DNA of 64,000 nt from Pseudomonas baetica (lineage in GTDB: Bacteria > Pseudomonadota > Gammaproteobacteria > Pseudomonadales > Pseudomonadaceae). Of this stretch, positions 50,833 through 60,286 are shown piece by piece. The notes under the pieces are model-generated. The model saw only the letters and a list, made by a program, of their open reading frames with translations, was not told where the DNA came from and searched no databases. Position 1 is the first letter of the stretch; each line of letters begins with the position of its first letter. The position numbers and the translations under genes are program-made. The DNA lies in NCBI RefSeq assembly GCF_019733355.1, contig NZ_JAIHLQ010000021.1, positions 53,774-117,773 on the forward strand. Reading direction: 5' to 3'.

Positions 50833-52935
50833 ATGAGTCAGCTCGACGACAAGATCAACCAGTACTTTGCCGGCCTGGTGGTGCGCAAAGACCTGGTCAA
50901 AGCGGTGAAGGGCAACGCCATTGTGCCGTCGTATGTGCTGGAGTACTTGCTGGGCCAATACTGCGCGACCAATGACGAGGCGACGATCCAGACCGGTATC
51001 GAGACGGTCAAGGAGATTCTGCGCAAGCACTATGTCCACCGAAACGAAGCAGGGCTGGTACGCTCGACCATCAAGGAGAAGGGGCGGCACAAGGTTATTG
51101 ACCGTATTAGCGTCTCATTAAACGACAAGGATGACGTGTACGAGGCTGAGTTCGCCAACCTGGGCATCAAGAAGGTGCTGATCGACTCCAACACCGTCAA
51201 GGCCCACCAGAAGCTGCTGGTAGGTGGTGTTTGGTGCATTGCGGATGTGGAGTATGAATACACCGAGGATAAGTCTGCCTCACCTTGGATTCTGGCCTCG
51301 CTAAAGCCAATTCAGATTTCCCGCTTTGATTTCGACGGCTATCTGGAGGCGCGTAAGCAGTTCACCACTGATGAGTGGATTGACCTGCTGATACAGAGTG
51401 TAGGCTTCAATCCGCAGATGTTCGGCAAGCGCAATAAGCTCGCCCAGCTTATCCGCCTTATCCCGTTCTGCGAGCGCAATTACAACCTGATAGAGCTGGG
51501 GCCGAAGGGCACTGGCAAGTCGCACGTTTATTCCGAGTTCTCGCCCCACGGCATTCTTATCTCCGGTGGCGAAGTTACGGTTCCCAAGCTGTTCGTCCAT
51601 AACGGCACAGGTAAGCTCGGCCTGGTGGGTTACTGGGATGTAGTGGCTTTCGATGAATTCGCCGGCAAGCAAAAGCGAGTGGACAAGGCTCTGGTGGACA
51701 TCATGAAGAACTATATGGCCAACAAGTCGTTCTCACGGGGAGTGGAAACCTTGGGAGCAGAGGCCAGCATGGTGTTTGTGGGTAATACCGATCACACCGT
51801 GCCGTACATGCTTAAGCACACGGACCTGTTCGACCCGCTGCCGGAAAAGTTCCACGATTCAGCCTTTCTCGACCGCATTCACAGCTACATCCCCGGATGG
51901 GAAGTGGATGTCATCCGTGGCGAGATGTTCTCCAGTGGTTATGGCTTCGTGGTGGACTACCTGGCCGAGATCCTGCGCTCGCTTCGTAGTCATGACTACT
52001 CAGATCGCTACAAGGGACAGTTCACGCTATCCGACGATATTTCGACGCGCGACCGCGATGGCATCAACAAAACTTTTTCTGGTTTGATGAAGATCCTGTA
52101 CCCGCATGACGAGGCGACAGACGCCGAAGTGGAAGACGTATTGCGCACAGCAATTGAAGGGCGCAAGCGGGTGAAGGATCAGTTGCTACGCATTGACGCG
52201 ACCTATCCAGCAGTTCGCTTTGCCTACCAGGGTGCTGATGCTCAGGAGCGATTGGTGCGCACACTGGAAGAGGATGAGTACCCTAACCAGTACCATCGTC
52301 GGGGAGCGACTGAAGTTTCTGCTATCGATTTACCCCACGTCGGCACTGACCATTTGGCGCTTATCGAGGCAGCGCCAGCCAAGCAAAGGCCAATTTCACG
52401 CCCTATCAATCCAGTGTCTGTGGAGCCTGTGCTGAAAGAGCAGCATTTGGTCTTCCACGAAAATCAGCGAGGCCTGAGTTTTGACAAGTTGTTCAGTCCC
52501 TATCTGGTAGGTGCCAAGCGCATCATCATCACAGACCCCTATCTTCGTATGTTCCATCAGTTGCGCAATTTGATGGAACTGATGGAGACCATTAGCAAGC
52601 TGCAAGGTCCGGAAGATGAGGTGGTTGTTCATGTGGTGACCGTTGAAGATGATACAAATGGTGATCGCCAGACCGAAAGCCTGCAGAAGATCTCTGATGC
52701 TTGTACCGGTGTTGGCATCCAGTTCAGTTGGGCCTACGACACCAGCGGCACCAAGCATGATCGAGATATCACAACCGACACGGGTTGGAAGATAGTGCTT
52801 GGACGTGGCTTGGATGTTTTTCAACGCTTTGAGCTGAATGATGCCTTCAGCTTTGCGAATCGGCTCCAGCAGCATCGGCAGTGCAAAGAATTCAGTGTGA
52901 CCTTTGTGCGGGTTGACCCGGCAGCTTGCTCGTAG
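50833..52935 (+). CDS. brxL: BREX Lon-like AAA+ protein BrxL with MIT_C-like C-terminus
   Basis: A 700-residue protein. Walker A is ELGPKGTGKSHVYSEF (about 220-235), Walker B VVAFDEFAG (about 272-280), and GEVTVPKLF and TLGAEASMVFVGN fit the AAA+ fold. The final 150 residues (GLSFDKLFSPYLVGAKRIII, TDPYLRMFHQLRNL, TDTGWKIVLGRGLDVFQRF) look like the phospholipase-D-like C-terminal domain of MITD1, rather than a Lon protease with a Ser-Lys pair. BrxL forms ring complexes on DNA and is required for phage defence but not methylation. GGAG precedes the ATG. Confidence 0.93.
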   Translation: MSQLDDKINQYFAGLVVRKDLVKAVKGNAIVPSYVLEYLLGQYCATNDEATIQTGIETVKEILRKHYVHRNEAGLVRSTIKEKGRHKVIDRISVSLNDKDDVYEAEFANLGIKKVLIDSNTVKAHQKLLVGGVWCIADVEYEYTEDKSASPWILASLKPIQISRFDFDGYLEARKQFTTDEWIDLLIQSVGFNPQMFGKRNKLAQLIRLIPFCERNYNLIELGPKGTGKSHVYSEFSPHGILISGGEVTVPKLFVHNGTGKLGLVGYWDVVAFDEFAGKQKRVDKALVDIMKNYMANKSFSRGVETLGAEASMVFVGNTDHTVPYMLKHTDLFDPLPEKFHDSAFLDRIHSYIPGWEVDVIRGEMFSSGYGFVVDYLAEILRSLRSHDYSDRYKGQFTLSDDISTRDRDGINKTFSGLMKILYPHDEATDAEVEDVLRTAIEGRKRVKDQLLRIDATYPAVRFAYQGADAQERLVRTLEEDEYPNQYHRRGATEVSAIDLPHVGTDHLALIEAAPAKQRPISRPINPVSVEPVLKEQHLVFHENQRGLSFDKLFSPYLVGAKRIIITDPYLRMFHQLRNLMELMETISKLQGPEDEVVVHVVTVEDDTNGDRQTESLQKISDACTGVGIQFSWAYDTSGTKHDRDITTDTGWKIVLGRGLDVFQRFELNDAFSFANRLQQHRQCKEFSVTFVRVDPAACS

Positions 52936-53113
52936 GTTTACGGCGATTAGGCAGAGGCACTCTGATTGGTGTTCGCGGTACGAATAAAGAAAAAAGTTAG
53001 GTCAACTGTGGACGCCCTTAGGCGTGGGGAAGTCATAGTGTCGGCTGCAGCAGGAGCTGAGTACAACCGCTGGATTACGACAAAAAATAAGTGAGGGGAG
53101 TTTCCCTGCCGAT

Positions 53114-53142
53114 GACTGCCCTAGCATCAGCCAAGGGCAGTC
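53114..53142. terminator. Possible bidirectional terminator hairpin
   Basis: GACTGCCCT (53114-53122) pairs perfectly with AGGGCAGTC (53134-53142) across an 11-nt loop between the convergent brxL and radC-like genes. There is no T-run, so it may only slow transcription. Confidence 0.5.
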
Positions 53143-53166
53143 TATCGGGCAGTGTGAGCCTAGGCG

Positions 53167-53664
53167 TTATAGGTAACCTCGTTCAGCCAACGATACGCAG
53201 CCTTCGTGGCCTACAACGATATGATCCAGCGTCTTTGTGCCAATCATGTTGAGGGCGTTCTTGAGGGTGGTGGTCAGCGTGCGATCGGCCTGGCTGGGTT
53301 CGGGATCTCCAGAAGGATGGTTATGCACCAGTACCACGGCTGCTGCGTTGTGCTCTAGGGCGATCTTGACCACTTCCCTTGGGTAAACGCTGGCCCCGTC
53401 CAGCGTGCCGCGAAACAGCTCCTGAAATCCGATAATCCGGTGCTTGGTGTCGAGCAGCAGAAGAGCAAAGACTTCGTGCTCATGGTACTGCAGCAGTGTT
53501 TGCAGGTGGCTGAAGACCTGCTTCGGCTCTGTCAGTGCCCGGCCTTTAGACAGGCGACTCATTGCCAGTTGTTGCGCCATACGTAGGATGTCAGCTTCGG
53601 TGACAGGGGAGTCCATGACATAGGTGCCGGTCGTTTCACCGGCTTGGAGTTTGTGATATTTCAT
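53167..53664 (-). CDS. radC: RadC/JAB1 (MPN+) protein
   Basis: A 165-residue short RadC. The JAMM metal motif is HNHPSGDPEPSQAD (about 113-126) after LLLLDTKHRIIGFQELFRGTLD (outline). It lacks the N-terminal helix-hairpin-helix of chromosomal RadC, as mobile-element copies do. AGGAAG precedes the ATG. It heads none of the others but lies last in a minus-strand row of plasmid-type genes. Confidence 0.9.
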   Translation of the reverse strand: MKYHKLQAGETTGTYVMDSPVTEADILRMAQQLAMSRLSKGRALTEPKQVFSHLQTLLQYHEHEVFALLLLDTKHRIIGFQELFRGTLDGASVYPREVVKIALEHNAAAVVLVHNHPSGDPEPSQADRTLTTTLKNALNMIGTKTLDHIVVGHEGCVSLAERGYL

Positions 53665-53715
53665 TTGGGTCTTCCTATACGAGTGCGTGAGAACGAAGGG
53701 TTCTGAGAAACCCTG

Positions 53716-54636
53716 TTACTGGACGGTGGGCTTGCCGTTGTGTCGCGTGGCTTGCGACTCCAATTTTTGGGCGAGTGAGGGTTTGGCAGGCGCTGCCGGT
53801 TGGGCTTTTGGCTCTAAAGGGCTGGGCTGATCTTCAATGCTGGGGAAGAACTCCTCGACGATGGCCCCGGTGTCCTCCTCACTGTCTTCAAAGGCCCCAT
53901 TGTTAAAGCCCTGCCGGGCCGCGTGATCCAAGGCGCTCTGGTCAAAACCCGCGGCTTGTCGGGTTTCCTCCAGCTGCTGGGCTTCCAGTAAGGCGTCTTC
54001 TAAGCTCAGGCCGCTGCGCACCGTGATATCGACGTAGAAGATCGGTGTGCCGTGGCTCTGCCGAGTGGACTTACCCCGCAGACGCAGCTCCAGCGGCAGA
54101 CAGGCCAGGCGATTGCCGGAGATTGCGCTGAAGTACTGCAGGCGTGCCGCCAGGGTACGTATGCTGTTGAACCCAGTGGTACGGAAGACGAAACTGCCCA
54201 GCGGATCGTCATCGCCAATTACCACGTTCAGCCGGCCGTAAGGCTTGCAGGCATTGCCTTGAGCCAGTGAACAGCCATCCGGTGAAGGACAGGGCAACGA
54301 CTGGATGCCGTCCTTGGTCAAACGCTTGCAAGTCTCGCCGTTGCCTACACACAGCGGCCGGCCGCTGTTACGGTCAAATAGGCTGTAGTCCGCCCGAAAG
54401 TTCAGGTCAGGCTCGTTGAACAGCAGCCGGATCGGAATACTGCGTAGCTTGCCGTCCTGGCCATTGCGCAGCTCCTCATTGAGTGGATGCAGCAGCCAGC
54501 CGTCGCGGCTCTGTACTTGGGAGGTAAGGGTGAATTGATCGTCCTTTTCCGGTAGACGCTTGCCGTTTTTCTCGACGACCTTGCCGATGGAAATGCGCCC
54601 GAGTACCGGAGGGGTAATGGCTAAACCTTTGAGCAT
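53716..54636 (-). CDS. Plasmid/ICE-type protein, putative recombination-directionality-factor-like
   Basis: A 306-residue protein starting MLKGLAITPPVLGRISIGKV, with a middle cysteine cluster (LCVGNGETCKR ... LPCPSPDGCSLAQGNACKPYG, about 115-150) that likely binds zinc. The C-terminal 100 residues are low-complexity and rich in Pro, Ala and Gln. I recall this N-terminus from ICE and plasmid proteins grouped with phage Gp3-like directionality factors, but cannot confirm it. AAGGAG precedes the ATG. It lies between RadC and YqaJ genes. Confidence 0.6.
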   Translation of the reverse strand: MLKGLAITPPVLGRISIGKVVEKNGKRLPEKDDQFTLTSQVQSRDGWLLHPLNEELRNGQDGKLRSIPIRLLFNEPDLNFRADYSLFDRNSGRPLCVGNGETCKRLTKDGIQSLPCPSPDGCSLAQGNACKPYGRLNVVIGDDDPLGSFVFRTTGFNSIRTLAARLQYFSAISGNRLACLPLELRLRGKSTRQSHGTPIFYVDITVRSGLSLEDALLEAQQLEETRQAAGFDQSALDHAARQGFNNGAFEDSEEDTGAIVEEFFPSIEDQPSPLEPKAQPAAPAKPSLAQKLESQATRHNGKPTVQ

Positions 54637-54666
54637 GGCGGTTCTCCTTAATCCGGAAATAAAAAA

Positions 54667-54695
54667 GCCACCGGGACCTAAACGGTCCGGGTGGC
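54667..54695 (-). terminator. Rho-independent terminator of the yqaJ-type gene
   Basis: Read on the minus strand, GCCACCCGGACC pairs with GGTCCCGGTGGC and is followed by six T. It ends the exonuclease transcript. Confidence 0.9.
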
Positions 54696-54713
54696 GTGGG
54701 TGAGTGGGATGAT

Positions 54714-55718
54714 TCAGCCGATCAGGAAGCGGCGACTGCCTGTTTTGATCTTGGGGTAGCGGGCCTGCAGGTAGGGTTTGTCCTTGAGCATCTGTTCGAC
54801 ATCCAGACCAAGGCTGTCTTTGGACTTCTTCCAGCTGATGTAGCCTTCCGCAAACTCTGCACGGGTGGCTTCACCCATGGCCTGCTGCAGGACCTGCTTG
54901 AGCTGCGCCTCACGCGTCTCTTGCTGAGCAATGCGCTGGCGAACAGCCTTGAGCTCTAGGTAGGTGCTGGCCAACTCCGTTTGTTGGCTGAAGTCCAGGG
55001 TCTGCCCGTTATCCTCGGGGTAGAGGCAGCGCAATGCCGCGTCTGCTGAGGCCGTGCCATCGGCCTGTGGTGGGGTGTCACTGACCACGTAATCCCAGAA
55101 CAACCGCTCCAGGTCGATCAGCCGAGCAATCATCGATTCGTCCCGTTCGATGCGATGGACCTCCAGGTGCTGGCCACCGAGCAGTACCGCCACATCCGCC
55201 GCCTGCTTGCCGGTGACGGCGAGCTGATGCATGACCTGCAACTGCACATACTCCGGTACACCTTCTTTCCAGAGGCGAGCCCCGTTGATACCGGCCGTTT
55301 TACATTCGAGGATCTGCACCTCTGGCGCGCCGATCACCTCTCGGTCGATGTTGGCCAGCATCCAGGCCAGTTTTGGATCAGGATGCTGCAGCACCGCATT
55401 GATGCGGCGGACCCGATGACCGCTGCGCCGGCTGTAATGCGTCGCCACGATAGGCTCCAAAATGTTGCCCCAGTAAGCTGGGCTGTCTTCATCCTGTGGA
55501 TCGAGTTTGGGCAGTGAGGTGTCACGCCCAGTTTTCTCCAGCCACAGCTCCAACTGGGATTTATACGGGTTAAGTCCGACGGCTGCTGCGGCATCCGAAC
55601 TGCCGATACCTTGTTTGCGAACTGCCAACCAGTCCTCACGCGGCAGTTGTTTGGTCCCCACCAGGCGTAAGGCGGGACGGGGTTTGTTACTGGGGTGTTG
55701 CAGAGTTTGTGTGTGCAT
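54714..55718 (-). CDS. YqaJ-type (lambda-exonuclease-fold) recombination exonuclease
   Basis: A 334-residue protein. The active-site series is visible: GIGSSDAAAAVGLNPY (about 37-52), YWGNILEPIVATHYS (about 82), MLANIDREV (about 118), ILECKTAG (about 135) and YVQLQVMHQL (about 155). Such exonucleases degrade one strand of duplex DNA for single-strand annealing and are found in phages and plasmids. A helical C-terminal tail (about 210-334) is typical. CAGGAAA precedes the ATG. No annealing protein (RecT/Bet) is seen nearby. Confidence 0.88.
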   Translation of the reverse strand: MHTQTLQHPSNKPRPALRLVGTKQLPREDWLAVRKQGIGSSDAAAAVGLNPYKSQLELWLEKTGRDTSLPKLDPQDEDSPAYWGNILEPIVATHYSRRSGHRVRRINAVLQHPDPKLAWMLANIDREVIGAPEVQILECKTAGINGARLWKEGVPEYVQLQVMHQLAVTGKQAADVAVLLGGQHLEVHRIERDESMIARLIDLERLFWDYVVSDTPPQADGTASADAALRCLYPEDNGQTLDFSQQTELASTYLELKAVRQRIAQQETREAQLKQVLQQAMGEATRAEFAEGYISWKKSKDSLGLDVEQMLKDKPYLQARYPKIKTGSRRFLIG

Positions 55719-55739
55719 GATGTTTTCCTGTGCGGCATA

Positions 55740-55776
55740 AAAAACGCCCAGCCAGCAGAAGCTGACCAGGCGTTTT
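55740..55776 (-). terminator. Rho-independent terminator of the DUF932 gene
   Basis: On the minus strand AACGCCTGGTCAGC and GCTGGCTGGGCGTT form a long stem followed by T5. It lies directly after the DUF932 stop. Confidence 0.88.
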
Positions 55777-55799
55777 AATAGTTGATTAAGTGAGTGGAG

Positions 55800-56768
55800 C
55801 TAGGCGGCGAGTTGCAATGCGGCTTGCAGGGCGCGTTGTTTGATGAGAGCCCCTTGGCCAAACCAAGCCGAGTCCATGCGGTATTCAGTACTTCGGGCAC
55901 GTCGCTCGTGATCAACGTACTCGGTCACCGCATTGAGCAAGCCCCACGCAGTTCCTTGGGCCGATTCCAGCGTGGCGCCGCGACCTCCGCCTTCGTATAG
56001 GCTTTGAACCTTGCGCAATGCGCGCTCGTTCGGCAGGACTTCGGGCAGTTTGCTATTGGGGGGGACGTCACACACAACGCTCATGAAAAAGCCCATCGCT
56101 TCATGCCACTGCACCTTGCGTTCAGACAGAGTGCGCATTCGATGCATGAAGGTGTCCCACTGTGAAACGGCGATGCCTAACTGCTTTTTCACCGCCTGCG
56201 GATCGAAGCGGGTGTTGTGCGGTACCTTGATCGCGCGGGTGGTGCCATCCAGAGCGATGGTCAGGGTGTTGTTGCAGACCACGCGCACGGTGGTCGGGGT
56301 CGCTGTGGTGGCCAGAGTGCCATCACAGGAGGTGGCCAGCAGTAGGTAGCCATTCACCTGGTCGTTACCACGGAGCGTCGTGCCTTGCCCAGTACGGGCC
56401 AGCGCCCAGAACTTGCGACCGCCTTTGAGCACTCCAGCGGTTTCCAGTTCGTAGCCCGAGACTTCAGTCAGATCCCGGTAGAACTCCAGCACTTCACGTG
56501 GCTGCACCACCTGGTAGCGCTGAGAAACCACCGACAGAGGGGCCTTGGTGTCGGAGCGATACAGCACCTTCTGCTCAGGGAAGGTATGAATTGAGCCCAG
56601 GTGCCCGATGGCGTCAGACTTAAAATGGACCGGGCTTTCCTGAATCTGCCAGTCCATACCCGCTTCACGCTGCCAGACTTCGAGCGGTTGTTTGGGGGAG
56701 AGGCGACTGCCCAGACCATGCCAGGGCGTGGCACCAACGTAAGCCATTTGTTCAACGAGATGAGCCAT
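55800..56768 (-). CDS. DUF932 plasmid/phage-type protein
   Basis: A 322-residue protein starting MAHLVEQMAYVGATPWHGLG, the family's usual N-terminus, followed by REVLEFYRDLTEVSGYELET and VRVVCNNTLTIAL. DUF932 genes travel on plasmids and ICEs, often beside YqaJ nucleases, as here. Biochemical role unknown. ATG at 56768 has AAGGAA; the longer upstream frame is rejected. Confidence 0.88.
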   Translation of the reverse strand: MAHLVEQMAYVGATPWHGLGSRLSPKQPLEVWQREAGMDWQIQESPVHFKSDAIGHLGSIHTFPEQKVLYRSDTKAPLSVVSQRYQVVQPREVLEFYRDLTEVSGYELETAGVLKGGRKFWALARTGQGTTLRGNDQVNGYLLLATSCDGTLATTATPTTVRVVCNNTLTIALDGTTRAIKVPHNTRFDPQAVKKQLGIAVSQWDTFMHRMRTLSERKVQWHEAMGFFMSVVCDVPPNSKLPEVLPNERALRKVQSLYEGGGRGATLESAQGTAWGLLNAVTEYVDHERRARSTEYRMDSAWFGQGALIKQRALQAALQLAA

Positions 56769-56839
56769 GGAAATGATTCCTTGCGAATGAAGGGAAAAGC
56801 GCGTCGTTTCATTAACCAACGACGCCTGTTCACAACGAC

Positions 56840-57169
56840 TTAACGGTTGACGCTGAAGCTGTAACCGCACGCCAGGCACTGATAGTTGTGAAGGATTTTT
56901 TCATCGATCTGCTCGCCCAGCGTGGCCCCGGCAATGCCACCTGCGACCCCACCGAACAGACCACCCAAAATCGCCCCGGCGATGCTGCCGATAGCGATTC
57001 CCACCGGCCCGCCGACTACTCCCAGCACCGCGCCGGCTTCTGCGCCTGAAAGGGCGCCGGCGGCACCGCTGGCCACACCGCCTGCCGCACCAATTAATCC
57101 ACCCGTTTGTTTACCGATATTTTTCGTGACGACGCGTCCAGAGTTACAGCTTGGGCACGGGTTATACAT
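56840..57169 (-). CDS. Small zinc-ribbon / glycine-zipper protein
   Basis: A 109-residue protein with CPSC (5-8) at the N-terminus and CLAC near the end making one zinc ribbon. Between them lies a long glycine-zipper stretch (GLIGAAGGVASGAAGALSG, then LGGLFGGVAGGIAGATLGE) likely to enter or cross membrane. GAGAGGAT precedes the ATG. Same strand as the DUF932 gene, 71 bp upstream of it. Function unknown. Confidence 0.7.
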   Translation of the reverse strand: MYNPCPSCNSGRVVTKNIGKQTGGLIGAAGGVASGAAGALSGAEAGAVLGVVGGPVGIAIGSIAGAILGGLFGGVAGGIAGATLGEQIDEKILHNYQCLACGYSFSVNR

Positions 57170-57335
57170 ACGCAGATCCTCTCCAGTGATGAGCGTGCTG
57201 AGCCAAAAGTGAGCACGCCAAATCCCCGACAGCAGTCGATACCGTGGGGCGTTCACGTAGGTGATATAGATCTGAAATATTTTCGGATGTGATTTCGATC
57301 GGTAACAGCTGGTGCTTGCGGTAACTGAACTCGGG

Positions 57336-57378
57336 TTGACTTGCCGATCTCAAGACCTATAATTACCAAATGGTAATT
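57336..57378 (+). promoter_or_regulatory. Promoter and TetR operator of the efflux operon
   Basis: TTGACT (57336-57341), 16 bp, TATAAT (57358-57363). Overlapping the -10 box is the palindrome AATTACC-AAAT-GGTAATT (57361-57378), the same operator as at 61470. A repressor here would block the promoter directly. Confidence 0.82.
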
Positions 57379-57392
57379 AATGGTGGTTGTAG

Positions 57393-58577
57393 ATGCTCCG
57401 ACAATCTGCGGCAAAAAGTGGGGATGCGACGTGCAGATCTCGTCGCAGAATAAAAAGTAGATGGGCGTTAATAGTGGGTTGGCCGCTTGTTACAACCAGA
57501 GTGCGAATGTCAAGGCGCTTCGCTATGGCATCGTCCGTGCTGTTCGCTTCTGCGGTGGCAGTCTGGTACCCGATTCCGTACAGGGATAGTGTGACTACTG
57601 ATGATGCCTACGTCCGGGCCGATCTGACCCCGCTAGTATCACACGTTGAAGGATATCTCGTGGATGTGCCGATCCGCGACAATCAGAGAGTGCGTTCTGG
57701 CGATTTGTTGGCATTAGTGCAGGATGCTGATTATCGAGAAAAGGTCGCCGAAGCTCAGGCTAAGTCTGATTTAGCCGCTGCCGCGCTGGTCGAATCTCTC
57801 AGCCAAAAGCAATATCAACAGATTCAAGTAGAAGCGGCTGCGGCATCCTTACGGGCTTTACAAGCTGAGTTGGATCGCGCAGTTGCTGATCACAGTCGCT
57901 ATCATGCTTTACTGCCAAGTGGATCGGTGTCTCGCCAGCAGGTTGATGGTATTGATGCAGACGTTAAGCGTTTGAGCGCTAATCTTGCCCAGAGGCGCGC
58001 CGAGTGGATGGCGGCGCAACAGCGGGAGAAAATGAGCAATGCGAGTATAAACAAGGCGAGAGCCAATCTTCAGGCTGCACAGTCGAGTCTGAATCTGCGC
58101 AATATAGATCTTGGCTGGACACGTATCACGTCTCCGGTTGATGGCGTCATTGGCGAGCGTCATGTGCGTCCTGGTATGTATGTGCGCACCGGAACGCTGA
58201 TCGCCGATGTAGTTCCGCTGCCACATGTTTGGGTGGTCGCAAATTTTAGGGAAAGCGAGATAACGCATATACGCCCAGGACAGCGCGTTACTATTTTGGT
58301 TGACAGTCTGCCTGGCCAAGCATTCGAAGGTAAGGTTGACAGTCTTCAGCCTGCCAGCGGGGCGCAGTTTGCTTTGCTTCCAGCCGACAATGCGACAGGT
58401 AATTTCACTAAGGTAGTTCAGCGTTTTCCGGTGAAGATCACACTTGACCCGAGTCAGGATTCGCAGTCCTCTCTGCTCCCGGGTATGTCCGTTACTACGA
58501 CCATTCACACATCAACCGGACTGAGTTCAGGAAATTTTATTGATTGGTTAACCGGCTGGCTGCGAGGGCGGGTGTGA
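57393..58577 (+). CDS. HlyD/EmrA-family efflux adaptor
   Basis: A 394-residue adaptor. One membrane helix (SSVLFASAVAVWYPIPY, about 47-63) is followed by TTDDAYVRADLTPLVSHVEGYLVDVPIRDNQ-type lipoyl start (outline), a long alpha-hairpin (about 100-215) and LNLRNIDLGWTRITSPVDG (about 227-245), which closes the lipoyl domain. EmrA-type adaptors link an MFS pump to an outer-membrane channel. The start may be 57393 or the later ATG at 57507, since both have weak ribosome sites. The stop overlaps the pump gene. Confidence 0.88.
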   Translation: MLRQSAAKSGDATCRSRRRIKSRWALIVGWPLVTTRVRMSRRFAMASSVLFASAVAVWYPIPYRDSVTTDDAYVRADLTPLVSHVEGYLVDVPIRDNQRVRSGDLLALVQDADYREKVAEAQAKSDLAAAALVESLSQKQYQQIQVEAAAASLRALQAELDRAVADHSRYHALLPSGSVSRQQVDGIDADVKRLSANLAQRRAEWMAAQQREKMSNASINKARANLQAAQSSLNLRNIDLGWTRITSPVDGVIGERHVRPGMYVRTGTLIADVVPLPHVWVVANFRESEITHIRPGQRVTILVDSLPGQAFEGKVDSLQPASGAQFALLPADNATGNFTKVVQRFPVKITLDPSQDSQSSLLPGMSVTTTIHTSTGLSSGNFIDWLTGWLRGRV

Positions 58578-60214
58578 GTGACTCTTTAGGCCTTGCCGTA
58601 TCAGAAGTGAATAGTCGGCTGAAGTCGCGACTTTTTCCCGGATCTTTGATTCGATGGGATCGTCGGCGTTTTTCGGCCTGCGTGGCCGCTATTGCTGCAG
58701 CCTGGATGACCGTGCTCGGTGCCCGATACGTTGTGCTGGGATTTGCCGATGTACGGGGTGGTTTAGGCCTGGGGGTTGACGAAGGTACTTTGCTTTCTTC
58801 AGCTTATGCCGCTGGAGATGTAGTCGGCGTGGTGATTGGCTGCTGGTTGGCAACTGCGTTATCACTTCGACGGGTGTTGTTAGGGGCAACGTTGCTCTTT
58901 ATGGCTACCTCGGTATTAATGGCGTTCAGCCCTCCTTATGCTGCTCAGATCATCGTTCGCTTTGCACAGGGTATGGCCGGCGGGGTCCTATTACCGATGG
59001 CGATAGTTGCGCTATTGCGAACTCTACCGGCTAGGCATCGTGCTCTTGCTTTGGCACTGTATATCTCCGCCTCGACTCTGGCCCCGCAGTTGGCCGCTGC
59101 AATCACAGGCTGGCTGCTCGACCACTGGGGATGGCGCGCACTGTTTCTCGCAAACCTTCTGCCTGGCATATTCGCATTGATCGCGGGTTTCTATGGTCTG
59201 CCGCGCGAAAGACTGCGTTTGCGGCCTTTGCTTCATATGGATCGGTTTGGAATGCTCCTGTTCGTTGGCGGGCTTGGCATGCTCGCCTGTGCTTTCGATC
59301 AGGGTAATCGGCTTGATTGGTTACAGGCAACCCCAATTAGAGTGTTGCTATTCGCCGGTACGGTTGCCATATGCGGATTTATATATCACGTGGTCAGAGT
59401 GAGGCATGATCGCCTGCTTAATGTAGAACTGCTGTCGAGACGCAATATAGTACTGGGCATTTTGGGAATTTTGCCTTTCAGTGTCGCTGTGACAGGTTGC
59501 AGCTATGTGATTCCCCAATTCCTTATACAGATACACAGCTATCATCCGCGCGAATTGGGAGCGGTGCTGTGGGATGCAGGCTGGCCGCAATTGATTAGTT
59601 TTGCGGGCGCGGTAGTGTGCTTGGATAGGAAATGGTTGGGAGGTCCCCGTCGTTTACTTGTATTGGGGGGCGTATTGGTCGCCACGGGTGCTCTGCATGA
59701 CAGCTTGAACATCGACGGCTCATGGGAGGGCGATGAGTTGCGCATTGGGCAGATATTGCAGGGCTTAGGGCTGCCCCTGATCTTGTTGCCACTACTGTAT
59801 TTGTATGTTGGTGATCTTTTGCCGCGCGAGGGATTGCATGCTGCTATGGCATTCAATGTTATGCGCAGTATCTGCGGTACGGCGGGTTTGGCTTGGGTTA
59901 GCACTTTGGATCGAGTACGTGAGCAAACCCGATCTAATGTACTTATGGATCATGTGAGCACATCCTCGGCCGCTGTTTCAGCGAGGCTGGATGCCCTTAT
60001 CTCGGCAGTCAGTATGCGGTCCAGCGGCAGTGATCAGGCGACGGAACAGGCATTGCATCTACTAGCTAGTAATGTGCGGCTTCAATCTCAGATTTTGGCG
60101 CATGCCGATACCTTGGCAGCGATCGCTGTGGTTACATTAATAGGTGCAGTGTTGGCGGCATTTATGATGCCCTACGGATCGGGACATCCCAGTTCTAATG
60201 TCCGCCACGCTTGA
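58574..60214 (+). CDS. MFS (DHA2/EmrB-type) efflux pump
   Basis: A 546-residue, 14-helix permease. The N-terminal half shows GVIGCWLATALSLRRVLL-type motif A loop and VRFAQGMAGGVLLPMAIVALLRTLP (antiporter helix 5 region, outline). GTG at 58574 in a GTGA overlap with the adaptor gene is chosen as the start, for coupling; a TTG farther up is possible. With the adaptor it forms an EmrAB-like drug pump. No outer-membrane factor is encoded nearby. Substrate unknown. Confidence 0.88.
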   Translation: MSDSLGLAVSEVNSRLKSRLFPGSLIRWDRRRFSACVAAIAAAWMTVLGARYVVLGFADVRGGLGLGVDEGTLLSSAYAAGDVVGVVIGCWLATALSLRRVLLGATLLFMATSVLMAFSPPYAAQIIVRFAQGMAGGVLLPMAIVALLRTLPARHRALALALYISASTLAPQLAAAITGWLLDHWGWRALFLANLLPGIFALIAGFYGLPRERLRLRPLLHMDRFGMLLFVGGLGMLACAFDQGNRLDWLQATPIRVLLFAGTVAICGFIYHVVRVRHDRLLNVELLSRRNIVLGILGILPFSVAVTGCSYVIPQFLIQIHSYHPRELGAVLWDAGWPQLISFAGAVVCLDRKWLGGPRRLLVLGGVLVATGALHDSLNIDGSWEGDELRIGQILQGLGLPLILLPLLYLYVGDLLPREGLHAAMAFNVMRSICGTAGLAWVSTLDRVREQTRSNVLMDHVSTSSAAVSARLDALISAVSMRSSGSDQATEQALHLLASNVRLQSQILAHADTLAAIAVVTLIGAVLAAFMMPYGSGHPSSNVRHA

Positions 60215-60286
60215 GTACCGTGCTTATTAGCACTCTCGCCAGAGTGTATGATATTTAATGGTATCCATACTCAAAGGACTTCATTG

